Below, one piece after another: positions 17,229 to 26,215 of a stretch of DNA of 64,000 nucleotides (position 1 is the stretch's first letter; every line of letters begins with the position of its first letter). The stretch comes from CAVYGN01 sp964413265. Its GTDB lineage: Bacteria > Spirochaetota > Brevinematia > Brevinematales > JAOACQ01. The stretch lies in the NCBI GenBank assembly GCA_964413265.1, contig CAYPRX010000006.1:12345-76344 (forward strand), read 5' to 3'. Below the pieces are notes generated by a model. The model did not search any database, was not told where the DNA came from, and saw only the letters and a program-made list of their open reading frames with translations. The translations under genes and the position numbers were made by a program.

Positions 17229-19853
17229 ATGCCGGAGGAAAATATTACCCAGTTGACCCCGATGGTCAGACAATATAACAACATAAAGTCGCGCCATCGT
17301 GACAAAATACTGCTGTTCCGGGTCGGCGATTTTTATGAAATGTTTTTTGACGATGCGAGGGATGCTGCAGCCATTCTAAATATCGCACTAACATCACGCA
17401 ACGATATGCCCATGGCCGGATTTCCCCACCACGCCTCTTTGCAGTACATTCACAGGCTAATCTCTGCCGGTAAAAAAGTTGCCGTTTGCGAACAGCTTGA
17501 AGATCCTTCAAAAGCAAAGGGCCTAGTAAAGCGGGACATTGTCAACATCGTTACTCCAGGTACTGTGATCGATGAAAATTTCCTCGGGAAAAAACAGAAC
17601 AATTATTTATTATCAATATTCAGCTTTTCCGGTAATACTGGTCTGACCTTTTTCGATGTTTCCACTGGAGACCTATTTTCACGTAAAATTGAATCAGGTC
17701 GCCTTCTTAAGGATGAGATAGAGAGGTTTTCGCCTTCGGAGATCATTTACAATGAAAGGGCAAAGACTGAAGAGGCCTTTTTTCACGAGCTTGATTCTTC
17801 GGGCGTCCTTCATGAGGCATTTCCCGAATGGTATTTCGGGGATTTTTCCTCTTCAAAAGAATCTCTCGTTTTCCCTGACGGCTTACTTTCCGATCCCGTA
17901 TTAAAAAAGAGCATCCTCGGGTCTTTTCATTACATTTTTGAAACGAGGGGAGAAAGCACCTTAAGAGACAGAGAAATCTTTTTTAAAAATCTTCAGCTTT
18001 CCCTCGATAATATTCACATCCTGGGAAGCAATAAAATAGTAGAACTTGACGACTTTACGATCAGGAACCTGGAACTTGTTAAAAACATGCAGGACGGGGG
18101 TAAACAATATTCGCTCCTTGATGTTCTCGACAGAACAATGACACCGATGGGAGGAAGGCTTCTGAGACAGTGGATTCTAATGCCACTGTTTGATGCCGGG
18201 GAAATTTATGAAAGGCAGAACTGTGTTGAGGCATTTTTCGATAATGGAATACTGGTATCAAATATAAGGGGTATCCTTGAAAAAATCAGCGACATCGAGA
18301 GGCTGTCATCCAGAATATCCCTGAAAAGGGTCATTCCGAAGGAGCTGATTTCCCTTTCTTATTCTTTAAAACAGGCCAAGCTTTTAAAGACAGGACTATC
18401 CGGCCTGGCAGTCCTGAAGCAACTCAGTGAAAATCTGGATGACCTTGGAACTATATCTTCCCTCATCGACTCATCCATCAAAGAGGAACCGTCCTCGACA
18501 TTCGGGGGAGATGTAATAAAAAACGGCTTCAATAAAGAGCTGGATTCAATCCGCAATATAATGCGGGAGGGAAGGGATTTTATCCTCAAACTCCAGGAAA
18601 GCGAGAGGATAAAAACAGGTATCTCTTCTCTGAAAATAAAATTCAATAACATTTTCGGATACTTTATCGAGATCAGCAAGGCAAATATAGAAAGCGTCCC
18701 GGTGCACTATATCAGAAAGCAGAGCCTTGTAAATGCTGAACGCTATACTATCCCGGAGCTTTCCGAACATGAAGCCATGATTAACAGTGCATCCGAACGG
18801 GTCTTAAAACTTGAAGAGGAGATTTTTGCCCGGGTTGTGGAAAAGATCTCCGAAAGCTCGAAACAGCTGCAGATACTTGCTCATACGATAGCCTTGATAG
18901 ATATATATTCCAATTTTGCCCTCATTGCAGGGGAGAACAGTTATACGAAACCGGCCATAAGCTCTGGCACCGAATTTTTTATAAGGGAGGGAAGGCATCC
19001 TGTTGTTGAAAAGTATATCGGTAAAAACCTTTTCGTCCCCAATGATGCACTGCTGGATGATGAGGACAACAGGATAATTATCTTGACCGGGCCGAATATG
19101 GCGGGAAAATCCACCTATCTCCGCCAGAATGCACTTATCGCTCTAATGGCCCAGATAGGATGCTATGTCCCGGCATCCGAGGCACGGATCGGGATGGTGG
19201 ATAAAATATTCACCAGAATAGGAGCTTCAGACAACCTCTCAATGGGCAGGTCTACATTCCTTGTAGAAATGCAGGAAGCTGCCAATATAATAAGGGGATC
19301 TACACCTAAAAGCCTTATTATTATGGATGAACTAGGGCGAGGTACCTCGACCTATGACGGTCTCTCGATAGCCTGGTCGGTTATTGAACATCTTCATGAA
19401 CAAAAACTAAAAACGGGAAGGGTACTTTTTGCAACGCATTATCACGAACTCACAAGGCTCGGCAGTAAAAAGGGGATCAGGAATTACAACATAGCCGTCA
19501 GAGAATACGGTGAAGAGCTGATATTTCTCCGCAGGGTTGTAGAGGGACCTTCAGACAGGAGCTATGGTATTTACGTTGCGAAGCTGGCCGGCATTCCCCA
19601 GGAAATTGTCGAAAGGGCGAAAATCATTCTCGAAACTCTTGAGGCAGAAGGCGACATGGCAGGAGAGAGGATCGAAAAAATATTTGACAAAAAATACAGG
19701 AAGCCGGAAGATCGTAAAGAGTCCCAGGAGATCAGCCTTTTCACGGACACTTCTTATCAGAATATAATTGATAAAATCATGAATATCGATATCAATAGGA
19801 TCACCCCCCTTGAAGCAATTGCATTTCTCGCTGAAATTAAAAAATTGATATGA
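17229..19853 (+). CDS. mutS: DNA mismatch repair protein MutS
   Basis: Mismatch-recognition ATPase of 874 residues. The mismatch-wedging F-Y-E motif is at residues 35-37 (GDFYEMF). The connector, lever and clamp regions follow. The ATPase starts with Walker A GPNMAGKST (about 621-629), then LVEMQEAANI and Walker B IIMDELGRGTSTYDG, with the conserved ATHYHELT. The C-terminal tail ends in a short dimerisation-like helix (ITPLEAIAFLAEIKKL). The start ATG has a GGGGG stretch upstream. No mutL is seen nearby. Confidence 0.96.
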   Translation: MPEENITQLTPMVRQYNNIKSRHRDKILLFRVGDFYEMFFDDARDAAAILNIALTSRNDMPMAGFPHHASLQYIHRLISAGKKVAVCEQLEDPSKAKGLVKRDIVNIVTPGTVIDENFLGKKQNNYLLSIFSFSGNTGLTFFDVSTGDLFSRKIESGRLLKDEIERFSPSEIIYNERAKTEEAFFHELDSSGVLHEAFPEWYFGDFSSSKESLVFPDGLLSDPVLKKSILGSFHYIFETRGESTLRDREIFFKNLQLSLDNIHILGSNKIVELDDFTIRNLELVKNMQDGGKQYSLLDVLDRTMTPMGGRLLRQWILMPLFDAGEIYERQNCVEAFFDNGILVSNIRGILEKISDIERLSSRISLKRVIPKELISLSYSLKQAKLLKTGLSGLAVLKQLSENLDDLGTISSLIDSSIKEEPSSTFGGDVIKNGFNKELDSIRNIMREGRDFILKLQESERIKTGISSLKIKFNNIFGYFIEISKANIESVPVHYIRKQSLVNAERYTIPELSEHEAMINSASERVLKLEEEIFARVVEKISESSKQLQILAHTIALIDIYSNFALIAGENSYTKPAISSGTEFFIREGRHPVVEKYIGKNLFVPNDALLDDEDNRIIILTGPNMAGKSTYLRQNALIALMAQIGCYVPASEARIGMVDKIFTRIGASDNLSMGRSTFLVEMQEAANIIRGSTPKSLIIMDELGRGTSTYDGLSIAWSVIEHLHEQKLKTGRVLFATHYHELTRLGSKKGIRNYNIAVREYGEELIFLRRVVEGPSDRSYGIYVAKLAGIPQEIVERAKIILETLEAEGDMAGERIEKIFDKKYRKPEDRKESQEISLFTDTSYQNIIDKIMNIDINRITPLEAIAFLAEIKKLI

Positions 19854-19898
19854 ATTTGGCATGAAAATATCTGCACCGACAAAATTCCCCTTATATTC

Positions 19899-19927
19899 TT
19901 GACGATTTTGAGTTTGTTTATTATATT
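19899..19927 (+). promoter_or_regulatory. Promoter of groL
   Basis: TTGACG (19899-19904), 17 nt, TATATT (19922-19927), followed by an AGGAG ribosome site before the ATG at 19964. No CIRCE inverted repeat (TTAGCACTC-N9-GAGTGCTAA) is present, so HrcA control is not indicated here. Confidence 0.65.
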
Positions 19928-19963
19928 ATAAACTAAAAATTTATTAAATAAAGGAGAGTAAAT

Positions 19964-21592
19964 ATGGCAAAAGACTTATTATTTTCAAGCGATGCCCATC
20001 AGAAGATCCTAAGTGGTGTCGAGAAACTGGCAGCCACAGTGGGCGCGACTTTAGGACCGCGCGGACGGAACGTAGTTATCGATAAAAAGTTCGGCGCTCC
20101 GACTATTACAAGAGACGGTGTTACCGTAGCAAAGGAAATCGAACTGGAAGATAAGTTCGAAAATATGGGAGCACAGCTTGTCAAGGAAGTGGCGACAAAA
20201 ACAAATGATATTGCAGGTGATGGAACAACGACAGCAACAGTACTTGCGCATGATATTATTAAAGAGGGATTTAAAAACGTCACAGCCGGAAGCAATCCTA
20301 CTCTGATTAAAAAGGGGATAGATAAAGCGGTAGCGGTGGTTGTCGAAGAGATCAAGAAGAACTCTAAAACTGTAGCCGGCAGAAATGAAATACGCGATGT
20401 AGCGGCAATTTCAGCCAATAACGACCTTGCTATAGGAGAATATATAGCTGACGCTATGGATAAGGTCGGCAAAGACGGCGTTATCACTGTTGAAGAATCA
20501 AAGGTCATGGAAACAATCATAGAGGTTGTCGAAGGTATGCAGTTCGACAGGGGTTATCTTTCCGCCTATATGGTGACAAATTCCGAGAATATGACAGCTG
20601 AACTGGAAGATCCCTTCATTCTTATCTATGATAAAAAAATCTCTTCATTGAAGGAAATTGTTCCCCTTCTTGAAAAAATCGCTCAGAGCGGCAAACCCCT
20701 TTTGATCATCGCTGAGGATGTCGAGGGTGAAGCCCTTGCTACCCTTATCGTAAACAAGCTCAGGGGGACACTGAACTGCGTGGCCGTTAAAGCACCTGCT
20801 TTCGGTGACAGAAGAAAAGCTATGCTGGAAGATATCGCGATACTTACGAAAGCACAGGTTATATCAGAGGAAAAGGGTATGAAACTCGAGAACGCTACCC
20901 TCAATGATCTCGGCAAGGCGAAAAAGGTAAAAGTAGACAAGGACAATTCCATTGTGGTCGGCGGTGAAGGCTCAAAGGATTCAATTCAGGCCCGCATTAA
21001 ACAGATTAAAAAGCAGATCGAGGATACGACATCCGATTATGACAAGGAAAAATTACAGGAAAGACTCGCCAAGATCTCCGGCGGGGTTGCCGTTATAAAA
21101 GTCGGAGCAGCAACCGAAACCGAGCTCAAGGAGAGAAAGGCAAGGGTCGAGGACGCTCTCTCGGCAACCAAGGCAGCCATTGAGGAAGGGATCGTCAGCG
21201 GCGGCGGACTTGCCCTTTTAAAATGCCAGAAAACGCTCGACAATCTCAAATCTGATACACCCGAAGAAAAGGTCGGCATTGATATTGTCAGGAAAGCCCT
21301 TGAAGCCCCGATGAGAATGATAGCCGATAACGCCGGCATCGATGGATCCGTAATCGTTCATAAAGCCAAAGAAGCCAAAGAGGGTTTCGGCTATAATGCC
21401 CTGACCGACGAATGGGTTGATATGGTCAAGGACGGCATTATCGACCCGGCGAAAGTCGAGAGGACTGCCCTTCAGAATGCAGCAAGCATTGCAGGCCTTC
21501 TCCTCATTACAGAAGTACTTGTCACCGACAAGCCTGAAAAAGAAAAGATGCCTCCAATGCCTGGAGGCGGTGGAATGGGCGATATGTATTAA
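19964..21592 (+). CDS. groL: 60 kDa chaperonin GroEL
   Basis: ATP-dependent folding chamber subunit, 542 residues. The ATP-binding P-loop region GATLGPRGRN and GDGTTTATV are intact, as are the hinge and apical segments (VVEGMQFDRGYLS, KAPAFGDRR). The C-terminal tail PPMPGGGGMGDMY is a short GGM-like tail. No groES is adjacent, which is unusual because groES usually precedes groEL; the co-chaperonin must be elsewhere. It has its own promoter and terminator and so forms a single-gene unit. Confidence 0.97.
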   Translation: MAKDLLFSSDAHQKILSGVEKLAATVGATLGPRGRNVVIDKKFGAPTITRDGVTVAKEIELEDKFENMGAQLVKEVATKTNDIAGDGTTTATVLAHDIIKEGFKNVTAGSNPTLIKKGIDKAVAVVVEEIKKNSKTVAGRNEIRDVAAISANNDLAIGEYIADAMDKVGKDGVITVEESKVMETIIEVVEGMQFDRGYLSAYMVTNSENMTAELEDPFILIYDKKISSLKEIVPLLEKIAQSGKPLLIIAEDVEGEALATLIVNKLRGTLNCVAVKAPAFGDRRKAMLEDIAILTKAQVISEEKGMKLENATLNDLGKAKKVKVDKDNSIVVGGEGSKDSIQARIKQIKKQIEDTTSDYDKEKLQERLAKISGGVAVIKVGAATETELKERKARVEDALSATKAAIEEGIVSGGGLALLKCQKTLDNLKSDTPEEKVGIDIVRKALEAPMRMIADNAGIDGSVIVHKAKEAKEGFGYNALTDEWVDMVKDGIIDPAKVERTALQNAASIAGLLLITEVLVTDKPEKEKMPPMPGGGGMGDMY

Positions 21593-21612
21593 ACATTATT
21601 GTAAAATATAGG

Positions 21613-21642
21613 GGCTGTCCTGAAAGGGGCAGCCTTTTTTTT
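21613..21642 (+). terminator. Rho-independent terminator after groL
   Basis: Stem GGCTGTCC (21613-21620) with GGGCAGCC (21627-21634), then a run of eight T. Confidence 0.9.
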
Positions 21643-21706
21643 GCAAATTCACTAGTTATTTGATAAAATTCTAAACACTCTTAACCAGCATGCCGGAGGG
21701 TATAAA

Positions 21707-22693
21707 ATGAAAAACTGGCCGACCGTTTTTTTGTTATTTTTTATTTCAGCAGAGGGTTTTTCCGATCAGTTCGCCGATGAGAGGGAAATCGTGCATACCC
21801 GTGAAATACGCGATTTTTCATATATCTTAACAAATACCAATTTTTCGCAAATAGGTTATGATACTGAGGTTTCTTTTGAAAATCCTGCCGGTTTTCAGGC
21901 TGAATTTTTTTACATTCAAACCTCAGAGAGCTCCCTTGGCACTCTGGAGACAAAACTCACAGGCGCCCTTACTCCTATAACAGTAAGTGCTGCTCTTGAT
22001 TATACTTATACGGCACCCATACCGTTTCTTCAACTCAACTCGGGGCTTCTTGTCGGTTCAGGCTGGCCTTTGCCGGGTTACGGCAACGGCATCGGGATGC
22101 AGAGTAATTTTTACGAAAGTTCAATTCAGAGCAATGTTTATTCCCAGGAAGTCCTTGACAAACAATATCTCAGGTTTTACGGCGGAACTGGCCTGCAGTT
22201 CGATCTGGCTTCCATTTTCCCGGGTGAATGGAGCCACCTTCAATTCCGTACCTATCAGGAGCTGTATTATCAGTATCTGTTAGGCGCTACTTCCGATTCC
22301 GATATTTACGAATATGATAATGTTCCGGATAAATTGAAAAATCTGCGCTATTATGGAAGCTATTACATCGGATATGAAATGCCTTTTTTTCTGCACCGTA
22401 TCGGATTTCTTTATGAAACTGATTTAGATGTCTATCGATATTCATATTCACCGGTTTCTTCAAGTGGATGGGGTTCCGATTTCATTCTCCAGACCGTGGG
22501 ATTCATACAGACTTTTTTCTTCGATAACGAAGGCAATGAAACACTTGATATGATGGTCCAGTGGGGCAACTACATAGTTTACAGGAATGGCTACGGCACT
22601 GAATTGACTCTGTTTGACAGGGAGGTCGATCCGGATTACTATTGGTTCTGGCGACTTCATCAGGTCTATCTTGTATTCACAATGAAAATCTGA
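21707..22693 (+). CDS. Hypothetical secreted beta-rich protein, likely outer membrane
   Basis: 328 residues with an N-terminal signal peptide (about 1-19, ending SAEGFS). The mature part is full of alternating aromatic and polar residues in strand-like segments (FRTYQELYYQYLL, YIGYEMPFFLHR, VQWGNYIVYRNGY), typical of outer-membrane beta-barrels, and ends in a strand with the terminal VYLVFTMKI. I do not recognise the family. It stands between the groL terminator and a convergent gene for another beta-rich protein 24 nt away. Confidence 0.65.
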   Translation: MKNWPTVFLLFFISAEGFSDQFADEREIVHTREIRDFSYILTNTNFSQIGYDTEVSFENPAGFQAEFFYIQTSESSLGTLETKLTGALTPITVSAALDYTYTAPIPFLQLNSGLLVGSGWPLPGYGNGIGMQSNFYESSIQSNVYSQEVLDKQYLRFYGGTGLQFDLASIFPGEWSHLQFRTYQELYYQYLLGATSDSDIYEYDNVPDKLKNLRYYGSYYIGYEMPFFLHRIGFLYETDLDVYRYSYSPVSSSGWGSDFILQTVGFIQTFFFDNEGNETLDMMVQWGNYIVYRNGYGTELTLFDREVDPDYYWFWRLHQVYLVFTMKI

Positions 22694-22717
22694 TCCATTA
22701 ATCAAAAGCAAGACTCT

Positions 22718-23380
22718 CTAAAAAGCTGCGCCGATGTTCAATCCGATCATGGATACACAGAGCTGAATGATTCTTGTCTGGCTCTGGTAGGTATCGCTTA
22801 ACGGTATCATCAGATCGAAGTATGGTTCGAGCATGAACAATCCGTAATTGAATTTATAGCCGATAAGTATTTGTGTATATTCTATTCCAAAATTAAGAAT
22901 TACGGTCTGATCGCTATTTAAGGTCGAAACAACATTGGCATAACCGAAGCCGAATCCGAGGTTCAGGCCATGAAGGCCCTGATGGTCAAAATAGTAATCC
23001 AGCATGAAATCTTCAGCTGTAATGTACATGTTCTCATTATTCGTATAAAAATTCTTGATGACAAGACCCTGACGGAATCTTGCCGAAAAGGTTTCATTAA
23101 TAGCTTTTTCAAATTCAATCCCCCACCCAAGTGAAGATTCATCACCGTACAAATCCTGCCTGAGGGCTTCATCGAGCCATCCATTATCCACGCAGACAGA
23201 AGTATCAGGATATCTGTTGGTATAAGGCATGCTCTGTGGAATAAAAATACATGTAACAAGGGCTGCAACCGCTATGCCGTCTCCCAGTTCTCCAGGTAGA
23301 CTTATAATGGCCGCATTTAAGTCTGTCAGTGTAAAAGCAATAAAGACATAAACCATGAAAAGAAACATCCTGAAATTCAT
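22718..23380 (-). CDS. Hypothetical secreted beta-barrel-like protein
   Basis: 220 residues with a hydrophobic N-terminus (MNFRMFLFMVYVFIAFTLTD) that acts as signal peptide. The remainder has repeated strand-like segments with glycine turns (LGFGFGYANVVSTL, LNFGIEYTQILIGYKFNYGLFMLEPYFDLMIPL), suggesting an eight-strand-scale outer-membrane barrel. No family recognised. An AAGGAGA ribosome site precedes the ATG. It converges with the previous beta-rich gene. Confidence 0.6.
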   Translation of the reverse strand: MNFRMFLFMVYVFIAFTLTDLNAAIISLPGELGDGIAVAALVTCIFIPQSMPYTNRYPDTSVCVDNGWLDEALRQDLYGDESSLGWGIEFEKAINETFSARFRQGLVIKNFYTNNENMYITAEDFMLDYYFDHQGLHGLNLGFGFGYANVVSTLNSDQTVILNFGIEYTQILIGYKFNYGLFMLEPYFDLMIPLSDTYQSQTRIIQLCVSMIGLNIGAAF

Positions 23381-23459
23381 TATATTCTCCTTGGCATTTT
23401 GCCGGGTTTTTCAAAATTAATAGGCGAAATTATAAGGAAGGTCAGAAATTACTGCAAAT

Positions 23460-23855
23460 TTAAAGGTTTTCAAGCATACCGGTCAGCATGCTTATTGTAA
23501 ATGGCTTTTTTAATACTCCGAGGGCGCCTTCTTTCAGTAAATCTGTTATGATATCATCCTGAGACAAACCGGATGTCAGAAGGACATTTACATCCGGATT
23601 GATTTTTTTCATTTCCTTGAAGATTTCCCTCCCTGACATATCAGGCATGATCAGGTCCAGCATTACAAGGCTGATATCAGCATGACTTTCTCTGAATTTC
23701 GCCATGGCGTCAGGCCCGGTACTGGAAGATAGTACCCTGTACCCTATTTTACCAAGTATAATTGATGTCGTTTTTAATATAGATTCTTCATCATCCACCA
23801 GCAGTATTAATCCGCCTGGCGTCAAAATCTTTGAATTTGTACCTTTATAACCCAT
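23460..23855 (-). CDS. Single-domain response regulator (CheY-like receiver)
   Basis: A stand-alone receiver domain of about 130 residues. The acidic pocket is LLVDDEES, the phospho-acceptor aspartate is in MLDLIMPDMSG, the conserved T/S is in LLTSGLS and the lysine in LKKPFT. There is no output domain, so it probably works by protein contact in a phosphorelay. I chose the ATG at 23855 because the receiver begins about 15 residues later; a GTG at 23882 would add nine residues but its context is no better. Its partner kinase is not in the window. Confidence 0.85.
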   Translation of the reverse strand: MGYKGTNSKILTPGGLILLVDDEESILKTTSIILGKIGYRVLSSSTGPDAMAKFRESHADISLVMLDLIMPDMSGREIFKEMKKINPDVNVLLTSGLSQDDIITDLLKEGALGVLKKPFTISMLTGMLENL

Positions 23856-23908
23856 AAAACAAATAATTACTCCCTGAAACACTTATTTTATAATTTAAAG
23901 CTTGTAAT

Positions 23909-23936
23909 ATAATAACCATGGCTGTTTAAAAGTCAA
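23909..23936 (-). promoter_or_regulatory. Promoter of the response regulator gene
   Basis: Minus strand TTGACT (23931-23936), 16 nt, TATTAT (23909-23914). It is divergent from the promoter at 23993-24021. Confidence 0.5.
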
Positions 23937-23992
23937 TTTTCCATTGTCCGGTTCGGATGACCATATTGAGCAGTATGACGATTTATCCAATC

Positions 23993-24021
23993 TTGTTAAA
24001 ATTTTAATTAAGTGGTATAAT
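23993..24021 (+). promoter_or_regulatory. Promoter of the TAXI receptor gene
   Basis: TTGTTA (23993-23998), 17 nt, perfect TATAAT (24016-24021), 44 nt upstream of the ATG at 24066. Confidence 0.65.
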
Positions 24022-24065
24022 TATGTATAGATAATTTTGAATCTTCGGCCGTGGGAGGAAGCGAG

Positions 24066-25382
24066 ATGAATCAAATTTTATCAAAATTAGACAGGTTCGG
24101 AAGACCCCGCATTGTCATCGTGGGATCTATCGTCCTGCTAACACTTATTACGCTCTTAGCATTATTCTGGTTTTTCAGTTCAGCCCCGCCCAGCAGGCTT
24201 GTAATCTCAGCAGGGCCGGTGGGCAGTTCATTATATCATTACGCTGAGAGATATCAGGCAATTCTTAAGCAGAGCGGAGTTGATCTGATCATTATTCCTT
24301 CCGACGGCTCCATTGAAAACTACAGGAACCTTACACAAAAAACCAACAGGGTCGATATCGGGTTCGTGCAGAGCGGAATCGTGAGCAATTCGAACTTCGA
24401 AAGCCTGGTCTCGCTTGGTGCCATAGGTTATGAGCCGATTTACATATTTTACAGGAGCCCCGTCGCCCTTAACCTGATTTCTGATTTTAAGGGAAAACGT
24501 ATTGAAGTAGGCGAACGCGGAAGCGGTACAAGGAAGTTTTCCCATCTCCTCCTTTCTAATAATGATATTCTGCCAGGCGGTCCTTCAACTCTTCTGGAAA
24601 TAAAACCTGATGAGGGTGCCCAGGATCTTATCAGCGGCAAGATCGATGTTGCATTTATGATGGGCGATTCGGTTACCACCGATACTATGCATAATCTTTT
24701 AAGGGATCCGTCGGTCAGACTTTATAACTTTACCCAGGCCGAAGCTTATATAAAGCGTTTCATCTATCTGCATAAGGTCGTGTATCCTATGGGCGGCATT
24801 GATTTCGGTAAAAACATTCCTTCTCATGACGTAACCCTGATCGGTCCTGTAGTAGAGATCATAGCAAAAAAGAGACTTCATCCTGCACTTTCCGACCTGA
24901 TACTTGAAGCTGCAACCAAGGTTCATTCGAACCCCGGTCTCATAAAATCACGCAATGAATTTCCGACACCGCTTGAGAACGACATTGCAGTAAGCGCCGA
25001 TGCAAAACGTTTTTATAAATCAGGACAGGGCATCTTTTACAAAATACTGCCGTTCTGGGTTGCAAGCCTGGTCGACAGGATCATTGTACTGATCCTGCCT
25101 CTTGTTGTAATTTTTCCATCGGTAATCCGGGGAATTCCTGCCTTTTTTCAGTGGAGGATACGCAGGCGAATTTACAGGTGGTATCGAGAGCTTCTCAATA
25201 TTGAAGAGAAAGTCATAAAAGAGCCGCCTGCTCAGCTGACTGAGATATACGCAGATCTTGACAGGATAGAGAATGAGGCGAATAAGAACGTTCCCGTTTC
25301 ATTCGCAGAATCTTTTTATATTCTGAGGGAACATATCGACTTCGTAAGGGAAAAGATCAGGCTCAACAGATCAATGGTTTAG
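24066..25382 (+). CDS. TAXI-family TRAP transporter solute receptor, membrane-anchored, with extra C-terminal membrane segment
   Basis: A 438-residue protein. An N-terminal transmembrane helix (about 20-40) precedes a TAXI/NMT1-like periplasmic binding fold (about 50-310; ISAGPVGSSLYHYAERY and VGERGSGTRKFSHLLL are typical). A second hydrophobic segment (about 335-360, IIVLILPLVVIFPSVI) and a helical cytoplasmic tail follow. Classical TAXI receptors end after the binding fold. No TRAP permease (DctQM fusion) is adjacent, so the transport partner is unknown and a sensory role is possible. I chose the ATG at 24066, with GGAGG 7 nt upstream. Confidence 0.82.
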   Translation: MNQILSKLDRFGRPRIVIVGSIVLLTLITLLALFWFFSSAPPSRLVISAGPVGSSLYHYAERYQAILKQSGVDLIIIPSDGSIENYRNLTQKTNRVDIGFVQSGIVSNSNFESLVSLGAIGYEPIYIFYRSPVALNLISDFKGKRIEVGERGSGTRKFSHLLLSNNDILPGGPSTLLEIKPDEGAQDLISGKIDVAFMMGDSVTTDTMHNLLRDPSVRLYNFTQAEAYIKRFIYLHKVVYPMGGIDFGKNIPSHDVTLIGPVVEIIAKKRLHPALSDLILEAATKVHSNPGLIKSRNEFPTPLENDIAVSADAKRFYKSGQGIFYKILPFWVASLVDRIIVLILPLVVIFPSVIRGIPAFFQWRIRRRIYRWYRELLNIEEKVIKEPPAQLTEIYADLDRIENEANKNVPVSFAESFYILREHIDFVREKIRLNRSMV

Positions 25383-25408
25383 ATAGAATTTTTTTTGGAT
25401 GGTAATTC

Positions 25409-26215
25409 ATGAGTAGCATCAAATCCATTACCTTTCTTCAGATCTTGAATATAGCAGGTTTTATCGGAATGATCGCAGTTAATGCGTTTGCCGACATTCT
25501 GCGCTTTAACGGTAAAAGCACCGGAGAGATTTCAGATGAGTACCCCACTCTTTTCACTCCGGCGGGCATAACTTTCGCTATATGGGGGGTTATCTATCTC
25601 CTCCTCCTTGTTTTCACAATTTACCAAGCTAGGGACCTGTTCATCAGGAAAAAGACTACTTTTACCATTCATGAAAGGATCAGTTTTTTATACTTACTAA
25701 CATGCTGCTTCAACAGTTTCTGGATTTTTGCATGGCATTATGAGATGACATTTATTTCCCTGTTAGATATAATCCTGCTTCTCTCAGCCCTTATCGCTAT
25801 TTATATGAGACTCGGCATAGGCTTAAAACCGGCTCCCATTGGTGAAAAACTCTGCGTTCACCTGCCTTTCAGCATTTACCTGGGGTGGATCTCAGTAGCG
25901 GTCATTGCTAATGCTGCAGTTCTTTTAAATAAAATCAATTGGGACCGTTTCGGTATAGATGAGTTATACCTGGCAATTGCATTGATCATAATAGCGGCGT
26001 TACTGGCTCTTGTAATGATCACCTGGAGGAATGATTTTTTTTACAGCCTTGTGATCCTGTGGGCCTTCACCGGCATAATAATCAAACACTCAAAGCATTT
26101 CACCGATGTTTCCCAGAACATCATAATGACTGCTGCAGTATGCATAGTCATTATCGTGCTCGGAATGATGAGCCGTTTCCGGAAATGGTTGAATTATTTA
26201 GGCCGGTCCGCTTAG
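25409..26215 (+). CDS. TspO/MBR-related multi-pass membrane protein
   Basis: 268 residues with about seven or eight hydrophobic helices. The segment NAFADILRFNGKSTGEISDE followed by FTPAGITFAIWGVIYLLL is characteristic of the longer TspO/MBR-related (tryptophan-rich sensory protein-like) group. The biochemical role of this group is unclear; porphyrin or lipid binding is known for classical TspO. It follows the TAXI gene by 26 nt and may be co-transcribed with it. Its 3' end overlaps the convergent glycosyltransferase gene by 65 nt. Confidence 0.72.
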   Translation: MSSIKSITFLQILNIAGFIGMIAVNAFADILRFNGKSTGEISDEYPTLFTPAGITFAIWGVIYLLLLVFTIYQARDLFIRKKTTFTIHERISFLYLLTCCFNSFWIFAWHYEMTFISLLDIILLLSALIAIYMRLGIGLKPAPIGEKLCVHLPFSIYLGWISVAVIANAAVLLNKINWDRFGIDELYLAIALIIIAALLALVMITWRNDFFYSLVILWAFTGIIIKHSKHFTDVSQNIIMTAAVCIVIIVLGMMSRFRKWLNYLGRSA

